A stretch of DNA of 64,000 bases from the NCBI GenBank assembly GCA_903772945.1, contig CAICTM010000001.1, forward strand, positions 62,001 to 126,000, given 5' to 3'. The first letter of the stretch is position 1, and each line of letters begins with the position of its first letter. The stretch is from Seminavis robusta. Taxonomy: Eukaryota; Bacillariophyta; Bacillariophyceae; Naviculales; Naviculaceae. This document shows, piece after piece, positions 29,867 to 40,467 of the stretch. Made by a program: the position numbers and the translations under genes. The notes under the pieces were generated by a model. That model searched no databases and was not told the DNA's origin. It worked only from the letters and a program-made list of their open reading frames with translations.

Positions 29867-31234
29867 TTACACGTAATTTCTTTGACTTACCTGTACGTCA
29901 AGTTTGTACACCTTGTTAGCTGCCACTGTGATGTGAAGCGGATCATGAGACTTGATAGGATCTACAGGGTTGTGTGTCTTTCCTCCGTCCTTCACGAATC
30001 GTAGGGCTCGCTCCCATCCGCTCTGCTTGGCAGTGGCTTGAACCGAGTACTTGCCGGGTTGAAGTGTAAGCTTTTCTCGAAACTTGACTTCTTCCGCAGA
30101 GTGTCGCTCGACTCCCAACAACTTTTTCCATGTCGTGGAGGAATCGTTCTTTCGAGAACTGGGTTCATGCAGTTTTATCTTGTCTTCTCCATTGAAACAG
30201 AGATGAATGCTGTTGATTTGATGGTCATTGAATTTGTCTCCACGGTGGATGCATCTTCCCGCCTTTGGACAAAGTATCCCTTGGGCATGATTGGCCGCAA
30301 AGGAGGCACCCGGGCCCGTCAAGGGACGTCCTCCAATGTCAGACTGCCCGTAGCTTCCCACCTGTCGCAACTGGAAATAAGTTTGGGCTGTTGGTTGACA
30401 TGCTGACTCTTTGGAATACCGATGGGATGTGTAGGCGCTCGCCATGAAGCTATACGACATGTCAGGGTGGACTTCAATGTCACAGACGCCAAAATTGTGG
30501 TTAAAGAACCGACCGCCCACTTTGCCTACTTCAAGTCTGTAGGTTCTGCCTCGTGACGTGGTGGGCACTGTGATTGTTAACGCAGTCCCTTTTGGCGTGA
30601 CAGTCCCCTTCTATTGTTTGTCAATGTATACTGGGATAGGAGCCCCCAAGTCCTCTTCTTTCCCCTTCGAAACTCTTCTATTAGAAGGGGCCCATTTCAC
30701 AATGACTTTGGCTGTACTTGTTGTAACTTCAGGGGAGGTGGCAGCTGTGGAGGTCGCAGACGATCGATTTGGTGATGCAGGCTGCGAGTTGATTGTTATT
30801 GTGGAACTGGTATGAGCGACAGTCAGCCCTGGACCATGAGCTACAGTGTCTTCTTCCTGAGGTGGTGCCGAGGGCATTGGGTTTGCCGATACTGATACCC
30901 GAGTCTTGACATCTTTGCTTGGTGGACTACTAGAAGAAGCTTTGGGTTTCTTTCGTTTCTTCTTCGTTTTGCCAGAATCTGCAGCAATATCTTCCGATGG
31001 AGATCCTGCTGGGAGGGTTGATATCCATTGAGCATCAGTCACTACTACAGGGGGAGGAATAGGAGGTGGAGCCGGCACTTGAACATGGAGCTGCTGTCCA
31101 GCAATGATATTGGGCGGGACTGTTACAATCAGCGAATCTTGTGTTCCGGGTACCTCCACTTGAATCTGTTGCCCTGGCTCTACACCTTCAGGTATTGCCA
31201 CCACAACTGTCTCCATTCCACCAACAGCACTCAT
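29867..31234 (-). CDS. Unknown protein with N-terminal VxVPxGVxPGQ motifs; frame interrupted by a TAG
   Basis: From ATG 31234 the N-terminus has two copies of a motif common in diatom proteins (VVVAIPEGVEPGQQIQVEVP and LIVTVPPNIIAGQQLHVQVP), then Pro-rich and Ser/Lys-rich linkers. The frame meets TAG at 30613-30611 and continues in the same frame to 29867 with well-formed protein (VTPKGTALTITVP, GRTYRLEV, NHNFGVCDIEVHPDMSY, LQPGKYSVQATAKQ) that looks like a beta-rich domain. Either a 90-bp intron at 30611-30700 (weak donor GTGAAA, acceptor ACAATAG) removes the stop in frame, or the stop is real. A strong donor, CAG|GTAAGT, at 29891/29890 suggests another intron at 29792-29890 and a last exon ending at TAG 29666. 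If not spliced, the frame ends at 29867. Function unknown. Confidence 0.55.
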
Positions 31235-31474
31235 GGTGCACTGGCAGCAAGATAGAGATTCTGGACAACAACACCCTTTGGAAGGACCCCCCACATGAGA
31301 AAAGGTTTGGCGAGTTTGTTCCGGTGCTTCAAAGGAAGCGGAACAAATGAGAAGACAGCAAGGCTGTTTGAATTTATCCAACCCAGATAAACGAAAACCT
31401 CGTTTCGGCTTCTACCCAACCAGATTGAACATCCGCACGAAGCCACAACACTTGCATGGAAATAGATTACAAAT
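31235..31474. other. Spacer between tandem minus-strand genes
   Basis: 240 bp; promoter of the upstream-lying minus gene and 3' end of the NXPE-like gene. Nothing recognised. Confidence 0.3.
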
Positions 31475-33395
31475 CTAGAATTCTTCCTCTTCACATAGCT
31501 CGGACTGGGCCACAATCGTAGTCCACGTTCGTAGCATCGCTGAAACAACTTCCACCCCAGGATGAGAAAGCTTCTTTTCCAAGGCCTTCTTCTTTGCCGA
31601 GCTGACCTCTCGATTGTCTGGCCGTGCATAGCTGACCCAATACCCGTCCATAACCGGGATGGTAGGGAAGGAATCCTTCATTACTTCATAAGCAATATCA
31701 TTGAAGAAGTCAATGAACTCGGTTGCTACTGGCATGTTTTGTGCTCCTTCTGTTGGCCAAAAAACACCCCAGTTGCCATACTTGGGCCAGCCTGGAAAAC
31801 AAGAAAGCAAGGCGGATGAAATGTGAGAAACCCACTGCGTATATGTTATCTGCATGGTCAGCCCAACGCAGAAATAATGGTCACATACCAGCAGTGGTGG
31901 ATTGGAATACTCGGAGATCCGCTGGGAAATTAAGGACCTCTGTGGCAAGGCCTTCAATGGCATATCGATAATGCATGACACAGTGAAAGCCTTTTGATGC
32001 ATCTGTGGCTGCGTCACCCAGGTAGGTTAGTCGATCCGCGGCAAACTCATGACTGCAGAGACGATGGATGTCATGCATGCCCGTATTGAACAACACAACG
32101 TATCGTTCTGGCTTTTCCAATTTTTCGTCTTTCCGTGCCAAAATGGTTTGGAAGAAGCGCGTGACATTCTTGTCATTTCCTCCAATGAGGTTGCACCTGA
32201 GCGCCCCTCCTGTAAGGTCATGATAGGATGCTCGAATCATGTGCTCATTGTAGCGTGATTTTTCTCGTTGATCCTCTGGCAAGCCCAGGAACATGGTCTC
32301 AAAGAGGTTGCGTTGCAGTCGCATATTGGAATCTCCAATAAAGATGAAATGAAGAGGGCCATTGGCTTCTGTGCATTTGTTGAGTGGATTTTGGGGGTGT
32401 TTGGGAGCAATGTGGGGCAGAATGCGGCAAGTGTCATGTCGGTAATCCATCATGATTCCCAAAGAATTCTGCGATACCTCATACCCAGGGAAAGTGACTG
32501 TGTCTTTGTAATGATGATCATCCACATGATTTGGCTGATTGATTTTATCTGTCACCACCCAGCGTGCTTTTTCCCAGGCGCTTGTGGCCGATGTTTCCAG
32601 TAGCCGCTCCATTTCACAAACTGGCAGTGACTTGTGACTTTCGCCATTGTTGCTCTTGTACTCTTCCTTGTCGCCATCCACAACCAAGAAGGGGATTGGA
32701 AATCCAGGCAACAAGTACCCTTCATATGCAGGCTCTGGTTGGCGATCTGGCAATGGAAATTGTCCCATGTGATCTGGATTGGAAAATGTCAAGACCACCT
32801 CCAGGGTATACGGCCCAGGATCTTTGGGCAACAGTGTGATCTTGTAGCTGCCATCCTTGTTGTCTTGTACGTGACCTGTCAGAACGGCTGGCCCATAGGC
32901 TCGCACAAAGAACAAAGCACCTCCACTAGCACAGTCTTCTGCCTCCATACACCAAACCGTCAATTCCCACGGCTTCCCCGCCACCACAGGCTTGTTGACA
33001 CTCTTTGGATCCAACTGAAAGTACTTTGCCAGAGTCGTGGCCGGTCGTGCCCAACCAGTGTACCCCGGCAGATCCCCCGGAACGAGCCATGGTTCGGCAT
33101 GATTGTTACTTATTCCTTGGCTTTTCCAGTTCTGCCGCCAAGAAGAAGTCGTCGCAGCGGCTTGTTGTTGCTGTCGGAGTTTCGACTCGTTGGTGGAACC
33201 AAAATCACCCACAAAGAGGAGTATTGCTGCTACTAGCAAGACCACAGCTCCCACCCGATAATGCAGGGGACGACTCCTCCATAGAGTCAAGAAACGCTGC
33301 CAATACCCAAGGACGGTGTCTTGCAAGGAGGAAGCTGTGGTGGCAACCGGGGAATCTCCGTTGTTTTCCGCTGATCTTCGTTTTCGTCGGGCCAT
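31475..33395 (-). CDS. Type II membrane protein with filamin-like and GDS-esterase-like domains (NXPE/TBL-like)
   Basis: Two exons, 33395-31889 and 31791-31475, with a 97-bp intron (donor CTG|GTATGT, acceptor TTTTCCAG); the join reads STTAG-WPKYGNWG and gives 607 residues. Cytosolic basic N-terminus (MARRKRRS), membrane span at about 48-63, then a filamin/Ig-type domain (about 127-206: AGKPWELTV, DNKDGSYKITLLPKDPGPYTLEV). The C-terminal half has FIFIGDSNMRLQRNLFE (Gly354-Asp-Ser356) and VLFNTGMHDIHRL, the GDS block and inner block of PC-esterase/NXPE proteins. The family acyl-esterifies or de-esterifies glycans in the secretory path. The canonical C-terminal DxxH is not obvious; VMDGYWVSYARPDN occupies that region. 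Enzymatic activity is therefore uncertain. Confidence 0.78.
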
Positions 33396-33724
33396 TTTGA
33401 ATGTACTAGCTAGCTAGCTAGAATGTTATAATGTAGCAATGAATTGGAAGGAGTTTTGAGTGCCGAAGCTGAGTCTGTTGGTCCAAATGAGAGGCAGTAC
33501 CATACCATGGCCCAAGATCACAACAATGTCTCTGGGTCGCTGCGAGAGAAACAACGATTAGATTAGAACCAAACAGCAGGGCTGTTGAAAAGCTATGTTG
33601 ACTTCTCTGAACGTTATCTTCCACATGTTCCCTCATCGATCACCACGCTTTTTTTGGTGGATCTTTCATTTCAAAACCAGATCTCTGTCTAACTTTCCTT
33701 CCTCCGTGTTGTGTTGGTGGCACC
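33396..33724. promoter_or_regulatory. Divergent promoter, NXPE-like gene / SDR
   Basis: 329 bp between two opposite start codons. A 16-bp perfect CTAG palindrome lies at 33406-33421, only about 10 bp from the NXPE-like start codon. Confidence 0.45.
33406..33421. repeat. 16-bp perfect palindrome (CTAG)4
   Basis: Four exact CTAG units in tandem, self-complementary, directly upstream of the minus-strand gene. Confidence 0.8.
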
Positions 33725-34594
33725 ATGACAAGCACTACCGCTACTCTTACCTTGACTCCTCCTCTATGCACTCCTGGTTATGATGTGACGGGTCGTTGCT
33801 TTGTGGTGACGGGTGGTACACAAGGTCTGGGATTGGGAATTGCCCGCAGTTTGAAGAAACAAGGCGCCACAGCCTTGGTGGTCGTCAGTCGCAATGCAAC
33901 CAAGGGCCAGCAAGTGTGCCACGAATTGACCAGCGACACTTGTCAGTGTCACTTTGTGCAAGCCGATTTGGGGGAACCAGAACAGGCGCAATCCGTGATT
34001 CCTCGTGCCGTCGAGTTGTTGGCAACTAGCGCTACCACAATGATCTCGGGTGTGGTCAATGCCGCCGCCATTACAGAACGAGGCAATTTGCAGACAACGA
34101 CAGTGGAGGGATTCGATCTCCAGTTTGCCATTAACGTTCGGGCACCCTTCCTCATTACCCAGGCTGCTGCCAAGCACATGATGGACAACAAAATTAGAGG
34201 CAGTATTGTCAATATCAGCAGTGTGGCATCTCATGGTGGGGCACCCTTCATTATGGCCTACAGTGCCAGCAAGGCTGCCCTCAACAATTTGACACAGAAC
34301 AATGCTGCCGAATTGGCGCCGCAGGGAATTCGGGTCAATGCCATTAATATGGGATGGACCGTGACGGAGAATGAGAATCAACTGCAAAGCAAAGCCATGG
34401 GTGACAATTGGACGCAACAAGCCGATGCTTCGGTCCCTTTGGGACGCATCCTGCGACCAGAAGATGTGGCTGCTACGGTGGGATTCCTGCTCAGTGATAG
34501 CTCGGCCATGATGACTGGCAATATTATGAATCTGCATCCAGAATTCCCTCTGGGCATGTTGAGTCTGTTGGATGATGAAAAGAAGGGACGATGA
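33725..34594 (+). CDS. Classical short-chain dehydrogenase/reductase
   Basis: 289 residues from ATG 33725. Cofactor motif TGGTQGLG at 29-36, VVNAAA (NAA at 111-113), NISS with the catalytic Ser near 164, and YSASK with Tyr178 and Lys182. RPEDVAATVGFLLSDSSAMMTGNIMNL near the C-terminus is the usual dimer-helix and end segment, though the canonical final 'DGG' is replaced by NLHPEFPLG. Expected NAD(P)H-dependent oxidoreductase acting on a small alcohol or ketone. Arg at VVSRNATKG after the second strand favours NADP. No targeting signal evident. Intronless. Confidence 0.88.
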   Translation: MTSTTATLTLTPPLCTPGYDVTGRCFVVTGGTQGLGLGIARSLKKQGATALVVVSRNATKGQQVCHELTSDTCQCHFVQADLGEPEQAQSVIPRAVELLATSATTMISGVVNAAAITERGNLQTTTVEGFDLQFAINVRAPFLITQAAAKHMMDNKIRGSIVNISSVASHGGAPFIMAYSASKAALNNLTQNNAAELAPQGIRVNAINMGWTVTENENQLQSKAMGDNWTQQADASVPLGRILRPEDVAATVGFLLSDSSAMMTGNIMNLHPEFPLGMLSLLDDEKKGR

Positions 34595-35051
34595 GAAGAA
34601 ATGTGGAAAGAGCAGGCCAACAAGCATCACGTGTATATCTGTTGCGGGCGCCTCTGAGTTCAATAATGCTAGCTAGCCCAGCGACATACTACTTCCGGTA
34701 AAGCAGACGTTGCACAACGACTCTCTACGCAATGATGGAAATTTTAAAAATGGTACAATTATTGTTTTAAAGGGGGACTGCTGAAGTAAGTGAGGTAAGA
34801 TTACCAAAAGGATGACCTGTTGAGGCGCGGTCGAGAATCTTCCCAAGGATGAAAGTAGGTACGTAATGTAATGCGGAAGGGATGTGTAGTAAACGTGCGT
34901 GGGAGAAAAATGTAGCGAGTGTAGCAAGTAATGTGAACAGAAGGATTGAATGAATAGGCAGACGAGTATCAGAGAACGGCCAATGCGTTCCAGCATGGCT
35001 ATGGCCTACGGAAAGATTGGGAGGAAGCCAACCGAACGGATGACACTGTCA
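34595..35051. other. Convergent 3' spacer
   Basis: 3' flanks of the SDR (+) and the kinase (-). Nothing recognised except a CTAGCTAG at about 34670-34677. Confidence 0.4.
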
Positions 35052-36828
35052 TTATGGCATGTCCAGGTCAGTTGACAGTTCAAAAGTTCCTGAACGACCA
35101 AACCCATGGTTCTTCTTACCTGCCGACAAGACAGGCACCGAATCTTGTTGAGTAAATGCGCGCTTTAGCTTCTCCAGTTGATACGTCAAGGCCACGTGTG
35201 CCTCCTCCATGCTGGGTCTTCCCCGTGCGTCCAGAGACATGAGGCTCTGGATCAAGTCTCGGGTAGTCGCGGGCCAACAGGGACACATGGGGAAATCGAA
35301 TATTGGAAACTGATCCACACCAATGGCCTGGGTGCTGCAACTGTTGAGATCATCAATCAGAGGTTTCGGTGTGGAAATGGCCAACAATTGCCACAACAAG
35401 ACCCCAAAGCTGTAGACGTCTGCCTTGCAATTGTAGGGTTGTTTCCCCATGACTTCGGGGGCCATGAACATCTGGATGGTACAAATAATGAGCACACGTT
35501 CGTAAGAGGAATGAGCCACACACCAGTCGAAACAAACTGTACCGACAAGAAAAAACCACAAAAAGCAAGGCCCCAACGCTGACAACCAACCAATGGCCTG
35601 CACCTACCTTTGTGCCTGCCTTGGACATTGCAAATGTCTCTTCGTCATTGCCATTGCCAGTTCCATTGCCCTCCGAGGAGGATCGAGGCAAGAACCGGCT
35701 GATCCCAAAGTCAAAGATCTTGACCACCCCACTGGAGTCGAACCCAATATTGCTAACCTTCAAGTCTCTGTAGATGATGCCTTTGCTGTGAAGATGATCC
35801 ACTGCACGAGCAATATCCCGTCCCACATGCAGACGTTCCCACAAGAGCTTGCGAAGCTTTATATGTGCGGAGTATGCCTGTTTCTTACTCCCTCCCACGG
35901 CGGAAACCATCCTCCACATGCTCCCACCAGAAGTGCTCAAGTGTTTTTTTTGCTTTCTGACCAGATTCCTCCAATGCAAGATGCGAAGTTCCATGCTTTC
36001 TGGTAGACATGTGAGGATCAGATAGGGCGCTTCTTCCTCAGGAGGACTCATTCCGTGCAACTTGAGGACATTGGGATGGTTCAAGACACGCAAGATGTTG
36101 GCTTCCAGGACAAGATTAATGGCGCATGCCCTTGCGTACTTGTCGTCTGGTAGTCCAGACTCGATGCGGGTACTCAGTTTCTTCAACACGTACCGATCCT
36201 TCTGCGGGAAGGATCCAGTGATGGCTTCCCGAAGTACTTGTTGTTGTCGTTGCTGCTGTTTATCAGCTGCTGCATTCGCAGGGACATGGCCTAGATTGAA
36301 ACCAGTCACTTCAAAGACAGTTGATGAGCCACCTTTGCCGTACTTCTTACCCAACAAGATTTCGTCCTGATGAATGCGAGCAACTTCAGGAAGGTCCTTG
36401 CCCCCCGAAGAACTGCTCCTTCGTTCTTGTTCGAAACGTTCCAGTTTCCGAGAAGAAGACCAGCTGGGAGACGATAGCATTGATGTAGGCGATACCATTG
36501 ATGTGGGGCTGGCTGGAGTGCCACGGGTGTTTCGGGCTGGCGACGACACGGATAAGGACAAGGACATGGACATGGACATGGAGCCGACATCCACCAGGGC
36601 TGGTGCGGCTTCGTCCGAGTCCGTCATTTGCCGGGGGAGAAACAACCCACCGGCGCAGACTGTGCAGCAACGATCTGCAGATCCATACGTACTCTTACTG
36701 CCTGCGTCACCTTCGGCTGTAGTAGAACTGAGAAGATGATCAGGCACATTTTTCTTCTTGTCCTTGTTGGCACTGTAGGACCAGGCACTTGCCCTCATGT
36801 TGTTATCAATGTACTGACGAGATAACAT
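35052..36828 (-). CDS. Protein kinase, TKL-like
   Basis: Two exons, 36828-35608 and 35471-35052, with a 136-bp intron (donor AAG|GTAGGT, acceptor CATCCAG); the join reads KAGTK-MFMAPEVMG, restoring the activation segment. 546 residues. The N-terminal 150 residues are low-complexity (SMSMSMSLSLSVSS). Kinase landmarks: glycine loop GKKYGKGGSSTVFEV (about 160-174), VLKKL (Lys216 or 217), IIYRDLKVSNIGFD (catalytic loop, YRD at 353-355 in place of HRD), IFDFGIS (DFG 373-375), MAPEV and ADVYSFGVLLWQL. A long insert (QKKHLSTSGGSMWRMV...) sits between the lobes. The overall pattern fits the stramenopile TKL group. A possible extra donor GTAAGA near 35121 could replace the last residues. Confidence 0.87.
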
Positions 36829-38985
36829 CTTGCATCAATCATCCAAACTGAGAGTGGTGGCAGAGGAAGGAAGGGAGATAAACTAGGGATAGAGCTTGCT
36901 TGGGGTAGCACACTTCTGCTCCGTCCTCCTTATGGACCGTTCAGCAAAGTCTTCGATGTTCCGGTGTTCTTCTTCTTGCCTTGTCTTTCCTGTTTTGGCT
37001 TTCTTGTTTGGCCAAGAAACCAATCAGTGAGAATCTGTTCGCGGGAAAGCAGCAGTTGGCAAGGGCGTTACTTTCGAAGCACTGCTGTTCTCGAAACACG
37101 ACAAAAATGAGGGAAGCGAAGGCAGCCAACAGACTCAGCAACCTTGTTTACAGCCAACGGTTGGCAAGAGATAATGGTGGTCAAACCACAGCTGGGTATG
37201 CCAGTTAGTGGCAGTGTACCAGTCTTCTGAAAAATGGGGGTTCTTGTTGTTCTGATGGTGAGGTGGGAGGATTGTTCTTGGATTTCAACGATGAGCTCAG
37301 CCACCCGTCACATTAACGTTGGAGGTGCTCGATGAGAAATAGTGATGGTTCAGCTTCTTCCAGAGTGTCACACCACGCTCCCCTCCTGCCGCCAGATCTT
37401 GTTGGTATTCCCGATTAGGCTCTTTGGCTGTTCGAGAACCCGATCCCCTAATGTTGGTGCCGTCGTGCCAGGTGAAGGGAGGTTCGGGATCTCAAAGATA
37501 GAGATGCAGAGCAAGCGAGAGCGGGAATTAAAAGATACTTACAGTTGAAAAGGCCGAAATTTCATTGTTCTTTCTAATTGCTTCTCGCCTTTCGGAGGGA
37601 GTCAAGGCGACCCTTACCCGTTGAGACGTGTGAAACATATCTTTCTGTTCAACGTTGTGGGTTGCAATTTGGACGGTGGACGGTGGTACATGTACACCGT
37701 ACCAGGTACCGTACCACAAGTCCTGGAGGTTGGAGGTGGGACAAAGCGCTGCCGAGGGTGCAAGTGGAAATCCTTTTAGTCCCTCAGTCTGCAAAGGTTA
37801 ACTGATGGCTATGCTGCCCCTTTTACAGGGGTCCCACGCAAAGTCTGGCATTCGCGTTCGTCAATAACTCTGGGCGATGGATACTTCCAGCAGCAGCTGA
37901 CACCCCGAATCCCACAACATCTCCCTGCTTGCTGGGTCGAGTGGTCCTGCTCACCGAGTTAGGAGGCGAAATTTCGAAACTTTGGCGGCGTTTTGTTCAC
38001 CAGATTTACTTGCCCCTGACCACTGACCATCGATGCGTTGAGCGTCGTCATGTCAAATGTGATATGATAGCATATGATGCAAGTTCGATGTCAGCAACGC
38101 CCGATGCGTTCCTGCACGCATGAGCCATTGCCCCTGAACACAAAGGACTGCTTCGGTAGCGTCATGTTGCAAGTGGAACATGGGTTCTTCAGCCAATGAA
38201 ACACTGCCCCAAGCATTATTTCCATCATCTTCGCCGTCAATGGCTCAAGTTCACGAAGCAGAAACTGAGAAAAAGGAAGGGCTAGCTAGAGTAGGGAAGT
38301 TGTCTACGGAAGCGAACAGAAGAAACTTCACCATCACGACCAGAGGCTATTGGTACCATCACGATCAGAGGCTACACCATCGCGACGTTCCAATGATATA
38401 TATCAACGGCTGCCTTTGAAAAAAACTGGGACAGTTTGTCGGTTGACTATTATTGTCAGCCACACTGCTGCAAAGCTCCTTTTCTATCCGTGTCTAACTA
38501 GACCAGCTCATGTCATCTGCTAGCTAGATACATGTAGTTGCCTATTGCACGCCTCTTGGAACTGCTCATTCGAGGCCAGGCCAACTGTGCCATCGCCACA
38601 TTGCGGTACGGCCATAGTAGTACTGGTACCAGGTACCAGCCAGTACCCCAAGGGTTCACTGTCTGCTACGTAGTGGGTGGAAGTGTACTTGGGCTTCCTA
38701 GCTATGTTGCTAGCTACTGGTGCTCTACTTCTGGTGGTATGTATCCAGATAGGAAGATGTAGATCTAATACCGTACGCTGTACCCTATAAAAATGAGGTG
38801 TTTGGCACAGTTGGTTCCACTTGGGGGGTTGTTTGTTGATTTCGTTGACGTCGTGGATATTCAGTCACGAGGGATACGTCAGACTCAGTCACGGTTTTTA
38901 GACCACGCGTCGCAGCTGTGGCGACAACAGCCAATGAAGTAAGTTGCAAGTCAACCAACAACAACAACGAGCTGTAACAAAAGAA
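36829..38985. other. Gene-poor spacer, 2.1 kb
   Basis: Divergent region between the kinase (-) and the ATPase (+). Short frames only (longest 60-90 codons, none with a domain). Contains a GTACC palindrome cluster at 38620-38650 (TGGTACCAGGTACCAGCCA-like), a CTAGCTAG at 38520-38527 and a short direct repeat ACCATCACGA(C/T)CAGAGGCTA at about 38330-38373. Confidence 0.4.
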
Positions 38986-40467
38986 ATGTCATCGCCCTTC
39001 CAGTTTGGTGTAGGAAGCAACGTCGTGGGAGCTCCACAGTCCGGAACCAGCATGCGAATCCTTCGAGAATGGATGGTTCCAGCGGAAGGAGTCCGAGAAG
39101 CCGATGGGACAGCACAAGAAATGGCCGTTTTGTTCGAACGTCTTCCTCCCGAACTGAGCCAACACCTGCAGCATCACTTTGGGGAACGCCTCAAGGAACT
39201 CAATGAGATTTATCTTCAACTGGGGCAATTGCCAGAGTGCATTTTCGAGGACAATACAAGTGGCAAAAAGAAACGGGAGCTTTTGAGTCAAGAACCATGC
39301 AGCCAAGGACACATTGATCTCTTTGCCGATTTCTTCCTTTCTCAGCAAGATTCAGCGGAAACCACCAAGCGCAAGGGCATCAGTGGTACACTTCATCGTG
39401 TCAGCTTGATTACACACCCTTTGTATCGGCCAGAAAAGGTTTTGGGTGTGGCAGTTCGCGTGGGACGAGCGTTGCAGGGATTGTTGGACACCATGACGTG
39501 GGGCAAGCAATTCTGGGTCGACATGGCACAAAAGCACCAGCCATTGCTGTTGATTGGAAAACCAGGAGTTGGAAAGGTAGGTTGACGCAGAACGGGTTGT
39601 TGGCAGGGAAAACCTCCTCTGCACCCCACGTCATCCCAATGACAACTACTCACAATGACGCAAACTCACTGACCTGCCTTGGACAACAACTCACAATGAC
39701 GCAAACTCACTGATCAGACCACCGTGTTGCGCGAAATTGCTTCCACCCTCGCCAGTGATACCTCCCTGAATGTGGTGGTGATTGACAAGACCTGTGAGAT
39801 TGCAGGGGATGGCGTAACACCCCATCCTGCAATTGGCCGGTCTCGGTGGATGCCCGTGGGAGTCGCCAATCTACAACATGTCATTATGCGAGAGGCGGTG
39901 GAGAATCAATCCCCGGATGTCATTATTGTGGATGAAATCAGTACGCCACTAGAAGTTCAAGCAGCCCGAACTATATCTCAGCGCGGTGTTCAACTCATTG
40001 CCACCATCCATGGTGTGACACTTCCAGAAATCATTCTTGACAAAGAACGGGGAAGTCTTGTGGGAGGTGTCACCAGTGTGACACTCTCCGGTCAGGAAGC
40101 CGAACGCCGCGCCGACAAACGCAAACAAGTCCAGAAACGCAACACGGAACCAGTCTTCACGGCAGCCCTGGAGTTGCGCAGCAGAAGCAGCTGGATCTAT
40201 CATTCCAACGTCAAAGATGCAGCTGATTCCTATTTCGAAAACGAACGGTTCAATGCCGTAGAACTTTGCCCGGGCAAAGCCATTGACGTCAAAGTCATTC
40301 CCATGGAAGGTCATTTCGACTATTGTCGAGCTTGTGTTGGAGGCGTGCCATGTGGGTTGCACAAGAACACGGCGGTACCACATCACAATGCAGCATTCCA
40401 GGAAGCAACCAACAATCATCATCATCATCAAGCGCCGCGACGACGAAAGGCGGGTCGGGGACGGTAA
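38986..40467 (+). CDS. Ycf45/SpoIIIAA-like P-loop ATPase
   Basis: Two exons, 38986-39576 and 39718-40467, with a 141-bp intron (donor AAG|GTAGGT, acceptor GATCAG), phase 0, falling inside the Walker A motif: GKPGVGK|TTVLREIA (191-199). 446 residues. Downstream landmarks match the Ycf45/SpoIIIAA group: VVVIDKTCEIAGDGVTPHPAIGRSRWMPV, DVIIVDEIST (Walker B), ARTISQRGVQLIATIHG and GGVTSVTLSGQEAERR. The group is plastid-encoded in many red-lineage algae and cyanobacterial in origin. This copy is clearly nuclear because it is spliced. The N-terminus (MSSPFQFGVGSNVVG) has no signal peptide or ASAFAP-like cleavage site, so plastid import is not obvious. It ends in a His run and a basic tail (RRRKAGRGR). 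Confidence 0.86.
39642..39713 (+). repeat. Duplicated 31-bp block inside an intron
   Basis: ACAAC(T/A)ACTCACAATGACG followed by CAAACTCACTGA occurs at 39642-39672 and 39683-39713 within the intron of the ATPase gene, the second copy abutting the splice acceptor. Confidence 0.8.

Noticed and set aside
33764-34663. 299-codon minus-strand frame
   Set aside because: Antisense to the classical SDR, which has complete motifs.
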